Below, one piece after another: positions 9,916 to 20,163 of a stretch of 64,000 bases of DNA. The stretch is from Brevundimonas sp. (lineage in GTDB: Bacteria; Pseudomonadota; Alphaproteobacteria; Caulobacterales; Caulobacteraceae): positions 124,001 to 188,000 of the forward strand of contig NZ_JAHBYB010000003.1 of the NCBI RefSeq assembly GCF_019636155.1. The letters are read 5' to 3'. Made by a program: the position numbers and the translations under genes. The stretch's first letter is position 1. Every line of letters starts with the position of its first letter. Below the pieces are notes generated by a model. The model worked only from the letters and a program-made list of their open reading frames with translations, searched no databases and was not told where the DNA came from.

Positions 9916-10989
9916 ATGAGCCTGATCCAGCCCGCCTATGCCGGCCTGGCCGCCCTGGACCAGCGGGCGCGCGACATCTTTCGCCGCATCGTCGAGACCT
10001 ATCTGGCGACCGGAGAGCCGGTGGGCTCCCGCACCCTGTCCCTGTCGGGCGTCAGCCTGTCGCCCGCCTCGATCCGCAACACCATGCAGGACCTGGCCCT
10101 GGCCGGGCTGTTGCATTCGCCCCACGCCTCGGCCGGGCGCATTCCGACCCATGCGGGTCTCAGGCTGTTTGTCGACGGCCTGCTGGAGATTGGCGACGTC
10201 GGGGTCGAGGAGCGGCGCGAGATCGACGCCCGCCTGGCCGGGCGGGGGCGACATTTCGACGAGGCTCTGGACGCCGCCTCGGCCCTGCTGTCCGGCCTGG
10301 CGGGGGGCGCCGGGGTGGTCGTCAGCCCGGTGCGCGACGCGGGGGTCAAGCATGTGGAATTCGTCGCCCTGGGCGGCGACCAGGCTCTGGCGGTGCTGGT
10401 CGCCGACGACGGGACGGTGGAGAACCGGCTGATGCCTCTGGCCGCCGGGGTCACCCCGTCGACCCTGGCCGAGGCCTCCAACTTTCTGAACGCGCGCTTG
10501 AAAGGCCGACCCCTGGCCGAGGCGCGGGTCGAGATGGCGGCCGAACTGGCCACGGCCCGGCGCGAGCTGGACGCCGCCGCCGCCCGGCTGGTCGAGGACG
10601 GCGTGGCCGCCTGGTCCGGCGGGGCCGAACGCGAGCGCGCCCTGATCGTGCGCGGCCGCGCCAACCTGCTGGCCGATCCCGGCGCGGTCGAGGACCTGGA
10701 GCGCGTCCGGTCCCTGTTCGAGGACCTGGAGCAGAAGGAACAGCTGATCGGCCTGCTGGACGGTGTCGAGGGCGGCCAGGGGGTCCGCATCTTCATCGGC
10801 GCCGAGACGCGACTTTTCTCCCTGTCGGGTTCCGCCGTGATCGCGGCGCCCTATATGTCGGGCCGACAGCGGGTCCTGGGCGCCATCGGCGTCATCGGCC
10901 CCGCGCGGTTGAACTACGCCCGAGTGATCCCGTTGGTGGACTATACCGCCCGGGTCCTGGGCCGGATGCTGGACGGACAAGAGACGTGA
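9916..10989 (+). CDS. hrcA: heat-inducible transcription repressor HrcA
   Basis: Repressor that binds CIRCE operators of heat-shock genes such as groESL. The ATG giving [11 protein letters not shown] is used; 357 residues. The N-terminal winged-helix domain includes the EPVGSRTL and SPASIRNTM segments, followed by HASAGRIPT, a strong family signature, and a GAF-like domain. No CIRCE element was seen in its own short upstream region. The grpE GTG start overlaps the stop by four bases, so HrcA and GrpE should be made together. Confidence 0.96.
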   Translation: MSLIQPAYAGLAALDQRARDIFRRIVETYLATGEPVGSRTLSLSGVSLSPASIRNTMQDLALAGLLHSPHASAGRIPTHAGLRLFVDGLLEIGDVGVEERREIDARLAGRGRHFDEALDAASALLSGLAGGAGVVVSPVRDAGVKHVEFVALGGDQALAVLVADDGTVENRLMPLAAGVTPSTLAEASNFLNARLKGRPLAEARVEMAAELATARRELDAAAARLVEDGVAAWSGGAERERALIVRGRANLLADPGAVEDLERVRSLFEDLEQKEQLIGLLDGVEGGQGVRIFIGAETRLFSLSGSAVIAAPYMSGRQRVLGAIGVIGPARLNYARVIPLVDYTARVLGRMLDGQET

Positions 10990-11612
10990 CACAAACGCCC
11001 GAAGACCCCATCGAAACCGAACTGGACGCCGACATCGCGGCCTCCGAGGCCGACGCAGAGGCGGGGCTGAACGCCCAGCCTGAGGACGGCGACCTCGACC
11101 CCCTGGACGCCGTGATCGCCGAGCGTGACCAGTGGAAGGATCGCGCCCTGCGCGCCACGGCCGAGGTGGAGAACATCCGCCGCCGCGCCGAGACCCAGGC
11201 GAACGACGCCCGCGCCTACGCCATCCAGCGGTTCGCGCGCGACCTGCTGGGTGTGGCCGACACACTGGAGCGCGGCCTGGCCTCGGCGCCGCGCGAGGAG
11301 GCCGAAGGCCCCGTCGCGGCCATGGTCACCGGCCTGGAACTGACCCAGAAGGCCCTGCTGCAGGCGTTCGACGCCAACGGGCTGAAGCGGGTCGAGCCCC
11401 AGGCGGGCGAGGCCTTCGATCCCAACCTGCACCAGGCGATGATGGAACAGCCGTCCGCCGACGTCCCCGGCGGAACGGTGATCCAGACCCTCCAGGCCGG
11501 CTACGCCCTGTTCGGCCGCACCGTGCGTCCGGCCATGGTGGTGGTCGCGGCCAAGGGTTCAGGCGCGGGATCAGGCGGCGCGCCCGGCGCGCGGTTCGAC
11601 ACTCGCGCCTGA
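10986..11612 (+). CDS. grpE: nucleotide exchange factor GrpE
   Basis: Cochaperone that drives ADP release from DnaK. 208 residues: an acidic N-terminus, a long coiled coil through the [21 protein letters not shown] region, and a C-terminal beta domain with [12 protein letters not shown] and [17 protein letters not shown]. The GTG start overlaps the hrcA stop. dnaK is not in the window. Confidence 0.96.
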   Translation: MTQTPEDPIETELDADIAASEADAEAGLNAQPEDGDLDPLDAVIAERDQWKDRALRATAEVENIRRRAETQANDARAYAIQRFARDLLGVADTLERGLASAPREEAEGPVAAMVTGLELTQKALLQAFDANGLKRVEPQAGEAFDPNLHQAMMEQPSADVPGGTVIQTLQAGYALFGRTVRPAMVVVAAKGSGAGSGGAPGARFDTRA

Positions 11613-11637
11613 CCGGATCAGGCCGCCGGCGTCCGGG

Positions 11638-12690
11638 TCACAGCCCCAGCCGGCGCGCCCTGGCCGCGATCTCCAGCAACAGCCGCTCGGCGACCAGATG
11701 GTCGGGCAGGCCGGTGGTCTTGGCGGCCACGTCGGCGGCGTTGACGCTGTCCAGGGTCTCGTCCAGGGCCGTCAGGCTCCAGCCGCGCGCCTGGCGCAGC
11801 ATCTCGGCCTCCTGTTTCCAGAAGACGCCGGCCGCCTTGGCCGCCTCCTTGGCCCCCGCGCCATTGGCCTGCAGCACCGCGATGCGCCGCAGCCGGCCCA
11901 GGTGCAGGGCCGCCTGGCGCACCGCCATGACCGGCGATTCCCCCTCGGCCAACGCCCGCCGCAGTCCCGCCTGGGCCGGCGCCGGTCGGCCGCCGAAGGC
12001 CTGCAGCGCGGCATCCTGAAGCGAGGCGTCCGGTTCCACCCCCAGGTGCAGGTCCAGTTCGTCCGCATCGACCGTCCGGCCGGATCCCGGCCCGATATAG
12101 AGGGCCAGGCGCTCGATCTCCTGGCGCATCAGTCCGCGTTCCCGGGGCAGGCGGGCCACGAACCGCTCCAGGGCGTCCGAGGTCAGCCCCACCTTGTCGG
12201 CGGCCAGGGCCTCGCGCGTCATCCGCGCCATGTCGCCGACCTCATCCTCGTAGCAGACGATGGCGGCCGCCCCCGAAGCCGTCTCGGCCGCCTTCCTCAG
12301 ACCCGAGTCGCGCCCCAGGCTTCCGGCCTCGATCACCAGCATGGCGTCGGGGTTGAACCCGCCCTCGGCATGGGTCTTCAGCGCTCCGGCCAGCAGCTTG
12401 TCGATCGAGGCCTTTTCGACCCCCAGCCGCACCCGCACCAGCCGCCGCCCGCCGATCATCGACAGGGCGGTCAGGGCCTCTTCCAGCCGCGCCTCGTCGC
12501 CGTCCATGTCGGTGTCGGTCAGCAGGGTGACGTTGAACGGGTCGTTCAGGTCCGGGGTCACCGTCCGGCACAGGATCTCGGCCCGCTCGGCCACGCCGGA
12601 CCGGTCCTTGCCGTGGATCAGCACCGCCCGCACAGCCGGATCGGGCGACTTCAGGAACCGGTCTATTTCCGGGCGCTTTGAGAGGTTCAT
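11638..12690 (-). CDS. holA: DNA polymerase III subunit delta
   Basis: Clamp-loader subunit that opens the sliding clamp. 350 residues with the divergent AAA-like fold typical of the alphaproteobacterial delta: RAVLIHGKDRSGVAERA near the N-terminus, LSMIGGRRLVRVR, and a C-terminal three-helix collar region ending in LLLEIAARARRLGL. It is convergent with grpE. lptE and leuS lie upstream on the same strand, as in related genomes, with a palindromic repeat between holA and lptE. Confidence 0.9.
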   Translation of the reverse strand: MNLSKRPEIDRFLKSPDPAVRAVLIHGKDRSGVAERAEILCRTVTPDLNDPFNVTLLTDTDMDGDEARLEEALTALSMIGGRRLVRVRLGVEKASIDKLLAGALKTHAEGGFNPDAMLVIEAGSLGRDSGLRKAAETASGAAAIVCYEDEVGDMARMTREALAADKVGLTSDALERFVARLPRERGLMRQEIERLALYIGPGSGRTVDADELDLHLGVEPDASLQDAALQAFGGRPAPAQAGLRRALAEGESPVMAVRQAALHLGRLRRIAVLQANGAGAKEAAKAAGVFWKQEAEMLRQARGWSLTALDETLDSVNAADVAAKTTGLPDHLVAERLLLEIAARARRLGL

Positions 12691-12815
12691 CTGATCCTCC
12701 CCCCTCGGGGGAGGGGGACCATGCGCAGCATGGTGGAGGGGGCTGATCCACGCGCCGGTGTCCGGGGCTGGCCCCCTCCACCGCTTCGCGGTTCCCCTCC
12801 CCCGATGGGTGAGGA
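12690..12815. repeat. palindromic intergenic repeat, family A
   Basis: Imperfect palindrome between holA and lptE. An outer arm (CCTCCCCC type) and a long inner pair with TGGAGGGGGC near the left and GCCCCCTCCA near the right can fold into one large hairpin. The segment CCCTCCACCGCTTCGCGGTT recurs almost unchanged in the repeat at 41.8-41.9 kb. These look like interspersed palindromic units of the REP type. A run of six T follows on the plus strand, but no plus-strand gene ends here, so a terminator role is unlikely. Confidence 0.8.
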
Positions 12816-12832
12816 TTTTTTGCGGGCCGTCC

Positions 12833-13324
12833 TCACGGTTCCGACAGCGCCCTCAGGATGTCGATCCGCAACAGCCGCGCCAGGTCGGCGGCGGCCCGGT
12901 CCTCGCCGTCCTGCTGGGCCGTGATGGCGGCATAGGGCTGGTCCGCGGCGGCGTAGGTGACGGTGGCTGTCTCGGTCCCGGTCAGGGGCTCGCCCCCCGC
13001 GGCGGCGCTGAGGGTCCATTCGGCCCGGACGGTCAGTTCATAGCGGCTGGCCGTGTCGTCGATGCGCCGCCCCAGCGGCCGTCGCGCGCTCTGAACCCGC
13101 ACATCCAGGGTGCGCAGCGGCGCCGCGCCCCGGTTGACGCCCAGGACGTCTTCAAGCTGCTCGCGCAGGCGGAAGCCCAGCCGGTCGTCCGGGGTGTTGA
13201 CGGCGATGCGCGACGCCTCGGTCCCCGCCGCACCCTGGGCGTACAGGGGGGTGAAGCCGCAGGCCGCCAGCCCCGGCAGGGCCAAGGCGACGACCAGGCC
13301 GATCAGGGCGGGGGCGCCCTTCAT
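12833..13324 (-). CDS. lptE: LPS-assembly lipoprotein LptE
   Basis: Outer-membrane lipoprotein that plugs the LptD barrel in LPS export. 163 residues with a lipobox LAAC (Cys 22) followed by GFTPLYA, the typical start of mature LptE. The remaining sequence has the alternating pattern of the LptE fold, with [12 protein letters not shown] and YELTVRAEW. Its ATG overlaps the leuS stop by three bases, the leuS-lptE-holA order being common in alphaproteobacteria. Confidence 0.9.
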   Translation of the reverse strand: MKGAPALIGLVVALALPGLAACGFTPLYAQGAAGTEASRIAVNTPDDRLGFRLREQLEDVLGVNRGAAPLRTLDVRVQSARRPLGRRIDDTASRYELTVRAEWTLSAAAGGEPLTGTETATVTYAAADQPYAAITAQQDGEDRAAADLARLLRIDILRALSEP

Positions 13325-15900
13325 CCGGCCACCAGATTGACGATGCGGTCGGGCACCACGATCACCTTGCGGACGCTCAGGCTGTTGGCGGCAAGGTAGG
13401 CCTGAACCGCCGGATTGGCGAGAGCCGCCGCCTCGACCGTCGCCGTGTCCGATCCGCGCGGCAGCACCACCTCGCCCCGGCGCTTGCCGCCGATCTGAAC
13501 CGGCAGGGTGACTTCGTCGTCCGCCGCCAGGGCCGGGTCGTATTCGGGCCAGGGAGCGTCCAGCACCATCCCCGCCTGGCCCAGCCGGGTCCAGCCTTCC
13601 TCGGCCAGGTGCGGGGTGAAGGGGGCGATCAGCCGGGCCATGGCGTTCAGGGCCTGGCCCCGCGCCGCGCCGCCTGCCCCGTCATGCTGACGCAGGACGG
13701 CCAGGAAGGCGTACAGCTTGGCGATGGCCGAGTTGAAGCGGAAGCCCGCCACCCCCTCGGTCACGGCCTTGATCGCCTTGTGGGTCTCGCGCACCAGGGC
13801 GGCGTCCGCCGCCGCATCGCCGGGCGCGGCCGGGTCATGGGCGTCGAACTCGGCCCAGACGCGCTGGACGAAGCGGCTGGCGCCCTCGACCCCGCCGGCC
13901 GACCACTGAACGTCGCGCTCGGGCGGGCTGTCCGACAGGACGAACAGCCGGCCGGCGTCCACCCCGTGGCTGTCGATGATGTCCTGGGGCGCGACCACGT
14001 TCTTCTTGGACTTGGACATCTTCTCGATGTCGCCGATCGAGACCTCGGCCCCGGTCGACAGGCGGCGCGCCACGCGGCGGCCGTCCACCGTCTCGACCCG
14101 CACGTCGGCCGGCTCGACCCAGCGCGGCTTGCCGATCTCGTCCTGGCCCTCGAAATAGGTCTCGTGGACCACCATCCCCTGGGTGAAGAGGCCGGCGAAC
14201 GGCTCCTTCACGTCCATCAGCCCGGCGTCGCTCAGGGCCCGACTGATGAAGCGGGCGTACAGCAGGTGCAGCACGGCGTGCTCGACCCCGCCGATATACT
14301 GGTCCACCGGCAGCCAGCGGGCCGCGGCCGCGCGGTTGATCGGCTGGTCCGCCGTCGGATCGGCGAAACGGGCGAAATACCAGGAACTGTCGACGAAGGT
14401 GTCCAGGGTGTCGGTCTCGCGCGTCGCCGCCGCGCCGCACGACGGACAGGCGACGTGCTTCCAGGTCGGGTGCCGGTCCAGCGGATTGCCGGGCACGTCG
14501 AAGGTCACATCATGCGGCAGTTCGACCGGCAGCTGATCCGCCGGAACCTCGACCGGGCCGCAGGCCGCGCAATGGATGATCGGGATCGGACAGCCCCAGT
14601 AGCGCTGGCGGCTGACGCCCCAGTCACGCAGGCGATAGATGGTCGCCCCCTGGCCCTGGCCCATGGCCTCGATGCGCCGCACCGCCTCGGCCTTGGCCGC
14701 CTCGATGTCCAGTCCATCCAGGAAGTCCGAGTGGAAAATCGCGCCAGGGCCGACATAGGCCTCGTCCGCCACGTCGAAATCGTCGTCGGCGCCCTCGGGC
14801 CGCACCACCGGGATGACCGGCAGAGCATATTTGCGGGCGAAGTCCAGGTCGCGCTGGTCATGCGCCGGACAGGCGAAGATGGCGCCCGTGCCGTAGTCCG
14901 ACAGGATGAAGTTGGCGATCCAGACCGGAACCTCGGTCGCGGTAAACGGGTGGACCACCTTCAGGCCGGTGTCCCAGCCGATCTTCTCGGCCTGTTCGAT
15001 GTCGGCCTGGCTGGCCCCGCCCTTGCGGCATTCGGCAACGAAGGCGGCGACGCGGGGATCGGCCTCGGCCAGCTGTTTCGAGATCGGGTGATCGGGGGCC
15101 AGGCCCATGAAGCTGGCGCCGAACAAGGTGTCGGGCCGGGTGGTGTAGATCTCCAGTCCGTCCTCGAACCCGGCCGGGGCGACGCCCGCCCAGGCCCAGG
15201 TCATCTGCAGGCCCTTGGACCGACCGATCCAGTTCTCCTGCATCAGCCGCACCTTGTCAGGCCAGCGGCCCTCCAGGGTCTTCAGCCCGTCGATCAGGTC
15301 GTCGGCATAGTCGGTGATGCGCAGGAACCACTGGTTCAGCTTGCGCTTCTCCACCACCGCTCCCGAACGCCAGCCGCGCCCGTCGATCACCTGTTCATTG
15401 GCCAGGACGGTGTTGTCGACCGGGTCCCAGTTGACCACCCCGTCCTTGCGATGGACCAGGCCGCGCCGATACAGTTCCAGGAACCAGGCCTGCTGCTTGC
15501 CATAATAGGCCGGGTCGCAGGTGGCGAACTCGCGGCTCCAGTCCAGCGACAGACCCAGCAGCTTCAGCTGATCGCGCATGTTGGCGATGTTGGACCAGGT
15601 CCAGTCGCCGGGATGGACGCCCCGTTCCATGGCCGCGTTCTCGGCCGGCATGCCGAAGGCGTCCCAGCCCATGGGGTGCAGAACGTCGAAGCCCTGGGCC
15701 CGCTTGGACCGGGCCACCACGTCGCCCATCACATAGTTGCGGGCGTGGCCCATGTGGATGTTCCCGCTGGGGTAGGGGAACATCTCCAGCACATAGTATT
15801 TCGGCCGTCCGCTATCGCCTTCGGGCGTGCGGAAGGCGTCGGCGGCCGCCCAGCGGGCCTGCTGGCGGGGTTCGGCGGTCTTGGGCTCGTAGCGGGCCAC
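13321..15900 (-). CDS. leuS: leucyl-tRNA synthetase
   Basis: Class I aminoacyl-tRNA synthetase charging tRNA-Leu. 859 residues with the ATP-binding HIGH-type motif HMGH at residues 49-52 in [14 protein letters not shown], a CP1 editing domain, a zinc-ribbon-like pair of CxxC motifs around HCAACGP and ACPSCGA, and the KMSKS motif at residues 627-631, then an anticodon-binding domain. It heads the leuS-lptE-holA minus-strand unit. Confidence 0.98.
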   Translation of the reverse strand: MARYEPKTAEPRQQARWAAADAFRTPEGDSGRPKYYVLEMFPYPSGNIHMGHARNYVMGDVVARSKRAQGFDVLHPMGWDAFGMPAENAAMERGVHPGDWTWSNIANMRDQLKLLGLSLDWSREFATCDPAYYGKQQAWFLELYRRGLVHRKDGVVNWDPVDNTVLANEQVIDGRGWRSGAVVEKRKLNQWFLRITDYADDLIDGLKTLEGRWPDKVRLMQENWIGRSKGLQMTWAWAGVAPAGFEDGLEIYTTRPDTLFGASFMGLAPDHPISKQLAEADPRVAAFVAECRKGGASQADIEQAEKIGWDTGLKVVHPFTATEVPVWIANFILSDYGTGAIFACPAHDQRDLDFARKYALPVIPVVRPEGADDDFDVADEAYVGPGAIFHSDFLDGLDIEAAKAEAVRRIEAMGQGQGATIYRLRDWGVSRQRYWGCPIPIIHCAACGPVEVPADQLPVELPHDVTFDVPGNPLDRHPTWKHVACPSCGAAATRETDTLDTFVDSSWYFARFADPTADQPINRAAAARWLPVDQYIGGVEHAVLHLLYARFISRALSDAGLMDVKEPFAGLFTQGMVVHETYFEGQDEIGKPRWVEPADVRVETVDGRRVARRLSTGAEVSIGDIEKMSKSKKNVVAPQDIIDSHGVDAGRLFVLSDSPPERDVQWSAGGVEGASRFVQRVWAEFDAHDPAAPGDAAADAALVRETHKAIKAVTEGVAGFRFNSAIAKLYAFLAVLRQHDGAGGAARGQALNAMARLIAPFTPHLAEEGWTRLGQAGMVLDAPWPEYDPALAADDEVTLPVQIGGKRRGEVVLPRGSDTATVEAAALANPAVQAYLAANSLSVRKVIVVPDRIVNLVAG

Positions 15901-15964
15901 GGGTCGGTATCCTGAAGCAAGCCTCAGGGTTCGGGCCCGAAGAGGCGTTAAAACGAGGGGTCGG

Positions 15965-16423
15965 TCAGCGCGCCTGCGCCAGGTTCAGCTGGCGCGCCTT
16001 GGTCAGGATGGCGTTTTCCAGGTCCGTCTCGGTCTGGGCCGCCACCGGCGAGGAGACCCAGGCGCCCGAGGCGTCCTTGACCTCCTTGGTCACCGTCACG
16101 TTCAGGGCGTCGGCCCGTAGTCGCGTGTCCAGGATGAAGACGGTCGCCTTGAACCGCTCGTTCGGGGTCTGCGGATTGACGTACCAGTCGTAGTTGACCA
16201 CCCCGCCCCACGGGTCCGCGTTCAGCAGCGGCATGAAGCTCAGGGTGTCCAGGGTGGCGCGCCACAGGAAGGCGTTGACGCCGATGCCCGTCTGGCTGGC
16301 AGCGTTCGCCTTGGCCCCGCCGCCGGTGAAGGGCAGCCGGGGTCCGCCGCAGCCGGCCAGGGCCAGGCTGGAGCCGATCAGAGCCAGGGCGGCGACGCGG
16401 GCCGCGCGGTTGCAGGAAAGCAT
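15965..16423 (-). CDS. DUF3576 lipoprotein
   Basis: 152-residue lipoprotein of the DUF3576 family. The ATG giving [10 protein letters not shown] is chosen because it opens a lipoprotein signal with lipobox LAGC, Cys at residue 25; the frame upstream is too long and charged. The segments [19 protein letters not shown] and [13 protein letters not shown] are typical of the family as I remember it. Function unknown; related genes sit next to leuS in other alphaproteobacteria, as here. A candidate promoter lies about 75 bases upstream. Confidence 0.8.
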   Translation of the reverse strand: MLSCNRAARVAALALIGSSLALAGCGGPRLPFTGGGAKANAASQTGIGVNAFLWRATLDTLSFMPLLNADPWGGVVNYDWYVNPQTPNERFKATVFILDTRLRADALNVTVTKEVKDASGAWVSSPVAAQTETDLENAILTKARQLNLAQAR

Positions 16424-16493
16424 CAGGAACCGTCTCCGTTCAAAGCGCGCCGGCCCCCTGGGCCGCCACAGCGGCGCGGGGCCGCGCAAGGGC

Positions 16494-16524
16494 TCTATAA
16501 CACGGCGAAAAGGGGCGATGACAA
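16494..16524 (-). promoter_or_regulatory. candidate promoter for the DUF3576 gene
   Basis: On the minus strand, TTGTCA and TTATAG are 18 bases apart, about 70 bases before the lipoprotein start. The 304-base gap between the two divergent genes otherwise shows only GC-rich sequence without an open frame that looks real. Confidence 0.4.
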
Positions 16525-16650
16525 GGCGAAGCGGCGTCCGCCGCCCCCTGTTCGTCTTAACGAAATCGCCGAAAGGGCGAATTCCCGTGACGCCTGCGCC
16601 ACAGATTCGCCCCCAGGGCCATGGAACATCGGTCGATCAGTCGTGTTTGA

Positions 16651-16678
16651 TTGACCGGCCGCCATGTCGGTGTCTAAT
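16651..16678 (+). promoter_or_regulatory. candidate sigma-70 promoter for the ntrZ-like gene
   Basis: TTGACC and TCTAAT separated by 16 bases, placing the transcription start about 43 bases before the ATG. A GAAGGAG ribosome site follows in the leader. Confidence 0.5.
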
Positions 16679-16727
16679 CGCGGGAACGAAAGGGGCCGCC
16701 CCCGGGCGGTCGATCGAAGGAGTCGGC

Positions 16728-17135
16728 ATGCGTCTCGGCGCCCTGACAGCTGCGATCGTGCTTGCGGGCGTCGCCGGATTCGGCGGCCAGGCCCTGGCCC
16801 AGTCGCGCCCGGCGGCCACGACCCTGTCCTTCAATGAAGCCACTGCGGCCTCGCGCGCCACCAGCGGCTCGGCCAACACCGCCACGGCCCCGCGCCGCAG
16901 CCTGCGCTGGATCGACGGCGGCCGCTGGGGCCTGGACTTCAACCTGAACCAGCCCGTGGGCCGCGAGACCGAATGGGGCGACGTCGAAGCCGGCGCCTAT
17001 TATCGCCTCAGCCCACGCCTGCGCCTGGGCGCCTCGGCCGGCCTGGCCACGCCGCGCGCCGACCCCGGCCGCGCCCCTGAATCCGACGGTCGCGCCCAGC
17101 CGCGCGTCCGCCTGGAATCGATCTTCAAATTCTGA
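16728..17135 (+). CDS. ntrZ: NtrZ-like periplasmic protein
   Basis: 135 residues with a signal peptide (residues 1-25, ending ALAQ). The mature part resembles, from memory, the Caulobacter periplasmic protein NtrZ, which restrains the kinase NtrY; the segment RWGLDFNLNQPVGRETEW and the following AGAYYRLSPRLRLGAS carry the similarity. The second half reads like a short outer-membrane-beta segment ending in FKF. The start is the ATG with GAAGGAG upstream. Its end overlaps the convergent thiE-like gene by 11 bases. The nearby CenR-like gene fits the Caulobacter gene order. The ntrY gene is not in the window. Confidence 0.68.
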   Translation: MRLGALTAAIVLAGVAGFGGQALAQSRPAATTLSFNEATAASRATSGSANTATAPRRSLRWIDGGRWGLDFNLNQPVGRETEWGDVEAGAYYRLSPRLRLGASAGLATPRADPGRAPESDGRAQPRVRLESIFKF

Positions 17136-17778
17136 TCGGCCGCGCAAAGGCCGACTGCACCGCCCCCACGGCCGCCAGTCCGCAGACGCCGCTGTCCGCC
17201 AACCGCGCTGCTGTTTCGGCGTCTATGCCGCCCAGGGCGTAGGTCGGTCGGCCCAGGGCCGTCGCCCGCGCCAGCCCCTCGAGCCCCAGCACCGGCCGCG
17301 CCGAGGCGCTGGCGGTCGCAAAGACGGGCGAGGCGACCAGAGCGTCCAGGCTATCGAGCGGAAGCGGTCCCGAAATAGCGTGGATCGCCGCCGTGATCAG
17401 CCAGTCCGGCCGGGCCCGCCGCAAGTCCGCCGCCCGTCCGGCCATTCGCTCCGGCAGATGCACCCCATCGGCGTCCAGGGCCTGGGCCAGGTCCGCATCG
17501 GCGCCGACCAGCAGCCGCACGCCCCGTCCCGCCGTGGCCGTCCTCAGCCGCCGGCCGGTCTTGATCGCGTCCTCGGCTCCGAAGGCGCGGAACACCACCG
17601 CCGCCCCGGCGGGCAGGCGGCTGGCCGTCTCCCACGGCCGCGGGGTGCGGGGCCCATCCGTGAAGAACAGCAGGGGCGGCAGGTCGCCCGCCGCCGGGCT
17701 GACAGCCGCCGCTCGCCGGTTTAGAGCCTGGGCCTGCCGCCACAGCCGCGCCGCATCGTCGGGATGGTCCGCCGTCAT
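17125..17778 (-). CDS. thiE: thiamine phosphate synthase family protein
   Basis: TIM-barrel protein of the ThiE/TenI family, 217 residues. Motifs include the LLFFTDGPRTPRP opening strand, DADGVHLPERM and the C-terminal GGIDAETAARL phosphate-binding loop. ThiE joins the pyrimidine and thiazole parts of thiamine; TenI relatives act as thiazole tautomerases, and the sequence alone does not settle which. The only sensible ATG overlaps the start codon of the divergent yggS by two bases. Confidence 0.72.
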   Translation of the reverse strand: MTADHPDDAARLWRQAQALNRRAAAVSPAAGDLPPLLFFTDGPRTPRPWETASRLPAGAAVVFRAFGAEDAIKTGRRLRTATAGRGVRLLVGADADLAQALDADGVHLPERMAGRAADLRRARPDWLITAAIHAISGPLPLDSLDALVASPVFATASASARPVLGLEGLARATALGRPTYALGGIDAETAARLADSGVCGLAAVGAVQSAFARPIRI

Positions 17779-18466
17779 GTCCGCTTCTTCGCCCGCCGCG
17801 TCCGCCGCGTCCATCGCCGACCGCCTGGCCCACGCCCGCGCCGCCATCGCCCGGGCCGCCGCCTCGGCTGGGCGCGAGGCGGGGGATGTGACCCTGACCG
17901 CCGTGGTCAAGACCCAGCCGCCGGCCGCCATCGACGCGATCCTGGCCGCCGGCCAGGCCGTCTTCGGCGAAAACCGGGTTCAGGAGGCGCAAGCGCGCTG
18001 GGCCGACCGCGACCGCGCTGGGCTGGAGCTTCGCCTGATCGGCTCGCTCCAGACCAACAAGGCCGAGGCGGCGGTCGCCCTGTTCGACGTCATCGAGACC
18101 CTGGACCGGGCCCGGCTGGTCGAGGCCCTGGCCCGGGCCGCCGACAGGGCCGGACGAACTCCCCGTTGCCTGATCCAGGTCAACACCGGCCGCGAGCCCC
18201 AGAAGGCCGGCGCCGCGCCCGAGGCGGTTCCCGCCCTGCTGGACACGGCCCGCGCCGCGGGCCTGACCGTCGAGGGGCTGATGTGCATACCCCCCGCCGA
18301 GGACGACCCCGTTGCGCATTTCCGGCCCCTGGCCGCCCTGGCCCGCGACCTGGGCTTGCCGATTCTGTCCATGGGCATGAGCGGCGACTATCCGGCCGCC
18401 ATCGCCTGCGGCGCCACCCATGTGCGGCTGGGAACGGCCCTTTTCGGGGAACGAAACCGTCCCTGA
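17777..18466 (+). CDS. yggS: YggS/PROSC family PLP-binding protein
   Basis: Small alanine-racemase-like fold protein involved in pyridoxal phosphate homeostasis. 229 residues; the PLP lysine is K45 in the TAVVKTQP strand, followed by FGENRVQEAQ, IGSLQTNKAE, LIQVNTGREPQKAG and LSMGMSGDYPAAI, all standard for the family. No alternative start codon exists between the ATG and the conserved IADRLAHARAAI region, so the start that overlaps the divergent thiE start is well supported. Confidence 0.93.
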   Translation: MSASSPAASAASIADRLAHARAAIARAAASAGREAGDVTLTAVVKTQPPAAIDAILAAGQAVFGENRVQEAQARWADRDRAGLELRLIGSLQTNKAEAAVALFDVIETLDRARLVEALARAADRAGRTPRCLIQVNTGREPQKAGAAPEAVPALLDTARAAGLTVEGLMCIPPAEDDPVAHFRPLAALARDLGLPILSMGMSGDYPAAIACGATHVRLGTALFGERNRP

Positions 18467-18546
18467 AGCTCCTCTAGAGAGGCCGCGGCGGCATTTCTGT
18501 CGTCCCGCGCCTTGCTTCGGCCGTCAGCGTCGCCATTCTCTGCACC

Positions 18547-19233
18547 ATGCCCACGCCCAAGACCCTGCTGATCATCGACGACGACGACGACCTGCGCGAA
18601 GCCCTGGCCGAGCAGCTGGCCCTGCACGATGAGTTCCGCGCCGAACAGGCGGCCACCGCCGGCGACGGCCTGCGCCGCGCCCGCGAGGTGCGGGCCGATC
18701 TGATCCTGCTGGACGTCGACCTGCCCGACATGGACGGGCGCGAGGCCTGCCGTCTGATGCGCGACAGCGGCCTGTCCACCCCGATCATCATGCTGACGGC
18801 CCAGGGGTCGGAGGCCGACACCGTCCTGGGCCTGGATTCCGGGGCCAACGACTATGTCGTCAAACCCTTCCGCTTCGCCGTGCTTCTGGCCCGCATCCGC
18901 GCCCATCTGCGCAGCCACGAACAGTCCGAGGACGCGGTCTTCCAGATCGGCCCCTACGACTTTCGCCCGGCGGGCAAGCTGCTGGTCGATCAGAAGGGCC
19001 GCAAGATCCGGCTGACGGAAAAAGAGACCAACATCCTGAAATACCTCTATCGCGCCGGGGCCAAGGCGGTCTCGCGCGAGGAGCTGCTGACCGAGGTCTG
19101 GGGCTATAACGCCGGGGTCACGACCCACACCCTGGAAACCCACATCTACCGCCTGCGCCAGAAGATCGAGCCCGAACCCGGCCAGGCCCGGCTGCTGCTC
19201 ACGGACGCGGGCGGCTATCGCCTCCAGCCCTAG
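18547..19233 (+). CDS. cenR: OmpR-family response regulator, CenR-like
   Basis: 228-residue response regulator: receiver domain with acidic pocket D11-D12, phospho-acceptor D56 in LILLDVDLP, the conserved Thr in IIMLTAQG and Lys in VVKPF, then a winged-helix DNA-binding domain with RLTEKETNILKYLYRAG and TTHTLETHIYRLRQKIE. The sequence is very close to what I recall of the Caulobacter regulator CenR, which is essential for envelope integrity and paired with the kinase CenK. The neighbouring yggS and ntrZ-like genes agree with that genomic place. No kinase gene is adjacent. Confidence 0.8.
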   Translation: MPTPKTLLIIDDDDDLREALAEQLALHDEFRAEQAATAGDGLRRAREVRADLILLDVDLPDMDGREACRLMRDSGLSTPIIMLTAQGSEADTVLGLDSGANDYVVKPFRFAVLLARIRAHLRSHEQSEDAVFQIGPYDFRPAGKLLVDQKGRKIRLTEKETNILKYLYRAGAKAVSREELLTEVWGYNAGVTTHTLETHIYRLRQKIEPEPGQARLLLTDAGGYRLQP

Positions 19234-19234
19234 G

Positions 19235-19537
19235 GTGGCCCTGACGGCGCCGACGGCCGCGTCCTGCCGCATCGATGTCTGGCTGTGGCGGGCGCGATTC
19301 GCCAAGACCCGCGGCGGCGCCGCCGCCCTGGTCGAGGCCGGGGCCGTGCGGCTGACGCACCAGGGCCGCCAGGTCCGCCTCGACAAGCCCAGCCGCTCGG
19401 TCCACCTGGGCGATGACCTGTTGATCGTCCAGGGCGGCCGCCTGACCGAGGTCCGCGTCCAGGCCCTGGGCGAAAGACGCGGCCCCGCCAGTGAGGCGCA
19501 CGCCCTCTATGTGGCGACCAGTCAGGCCGAGGGCTGA
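19235..19537 (+). CDS. S4-domain RNA-binding protein, Hsp15-like
   Basis: 100-residue protein with an S4 domain: CRIDVWLWRARFAKTR followed by LVEAGAVRLTHQGRQ. The family includes Hsp15 (HslR), which binds stalled 50S subunits carrying nascent chains. The GTG start lies one base after the cenR stop, so the two are probably co-transcribed. Its end overlaps the convergent yceI-like gene by 16 bases. Confidence 0.85.
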   Translation: MALTAPTAASCRIDVWLWRARFAKTRGGAAALVEAGAVRLTHQGRQVRLDKPSRSVHLGDDLLIVQGGRLTEVRVQALGERRGPASEAHALYVATSQAEG

Positions 19538-20163
19538 AGCACGAACTCGCCTTCCAGGTGCAGCTTCACCTCGTCGCCGACCGCCGGCAGGGCGTAGTCG
19601 ATGCCGAACTCCGAGCGCTTGATCACGGCCTCGCCGTCGAATCCGGCCTTGTAGGCGCCGCCCATGGACGGGCCCGCCTGGTTGAACGTCACCTGGATCG
19701 TCACCGGCCGGGTCACCCCGCGCAGGGTCAGGTCGCCGACCACCGTGGCGCGCGAGGCGTCGTCGGCATCGACGGTCACCGAGCGCGAGACATAGGCGGC
19801 GGTCGGATGGTTGGCGGTGTCGAAGAAGTCCGGCGTCTGCAGGTGGCGGTTCAGACCGTCGGAGTTGGAATCCACCTGGGTCAGGGGAACGGTTGCCGTC
19901 AGACGGCTGGCCGATGGATCGGCGGGATCGAGGACCAGCTGGGCCTCCACCTTCACGAACTGGCCGTAATAGGTCGAGAAGCCCAGGTGGTTGACCGACC
20001 AGGTGATCTTGCCGTGGTCGGAATCCAGGGCGTAGGTCCCCGCCCGCACCTCGGCCGGGGTCTGGGTCAGGTCGGGGCGGGCGGTCACGGCGCCGGCCGA
20101 AAGCAGGGCCGCGCCCGCCAGGGTCAGGGCGGCGACCGCCGCGGGTCGGATCATCGGATGCAT
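19522..20163 (-). CDS. YceI-family periplasmic protein
   Basis: 213 residues with a signal peptide of about 30 residues, then the lipocalin-like YceI fold, which binds polyprenoid or other lipids in family members of known structure. Typical segments are [20 protein letters not shown], the [15 protein letters not shown] turn and [15 protein letters not shown]. The ATG preceded by AAGGAAG is chosen over a slightly longer start. Confidence 0.9.
   Translation of the reverse strand: MHPMIRPAAVAALTLAGAALLSAGAVTARPDLTQTPAEVRAGTYALDSDHGKITWSVNHLGFSTYYGQFVKVEAQLVLDPADPSASRLTATVPLTQVDSNSDGLNRHLQTPDFFDTANHPTAAYVSRSVTVDADDASRATVVGDLTLRGVTRPVTIQVTFNQAGPSMGGAYKAGFDGEAVIKRSEFGIDYALPAVGDEVKLHLEGEFVLQPSA

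Noticed and set aside
12812-12832. T6 run after the family A repeat as a terminator
   Set aside because: It follows the hairpin on the plus strand, but both flanking genes are on the minus strand.
13609-15915. 768-codon open frame opposite leuS
   Set aside because: Shadow of leuS with no recognisable motifs.
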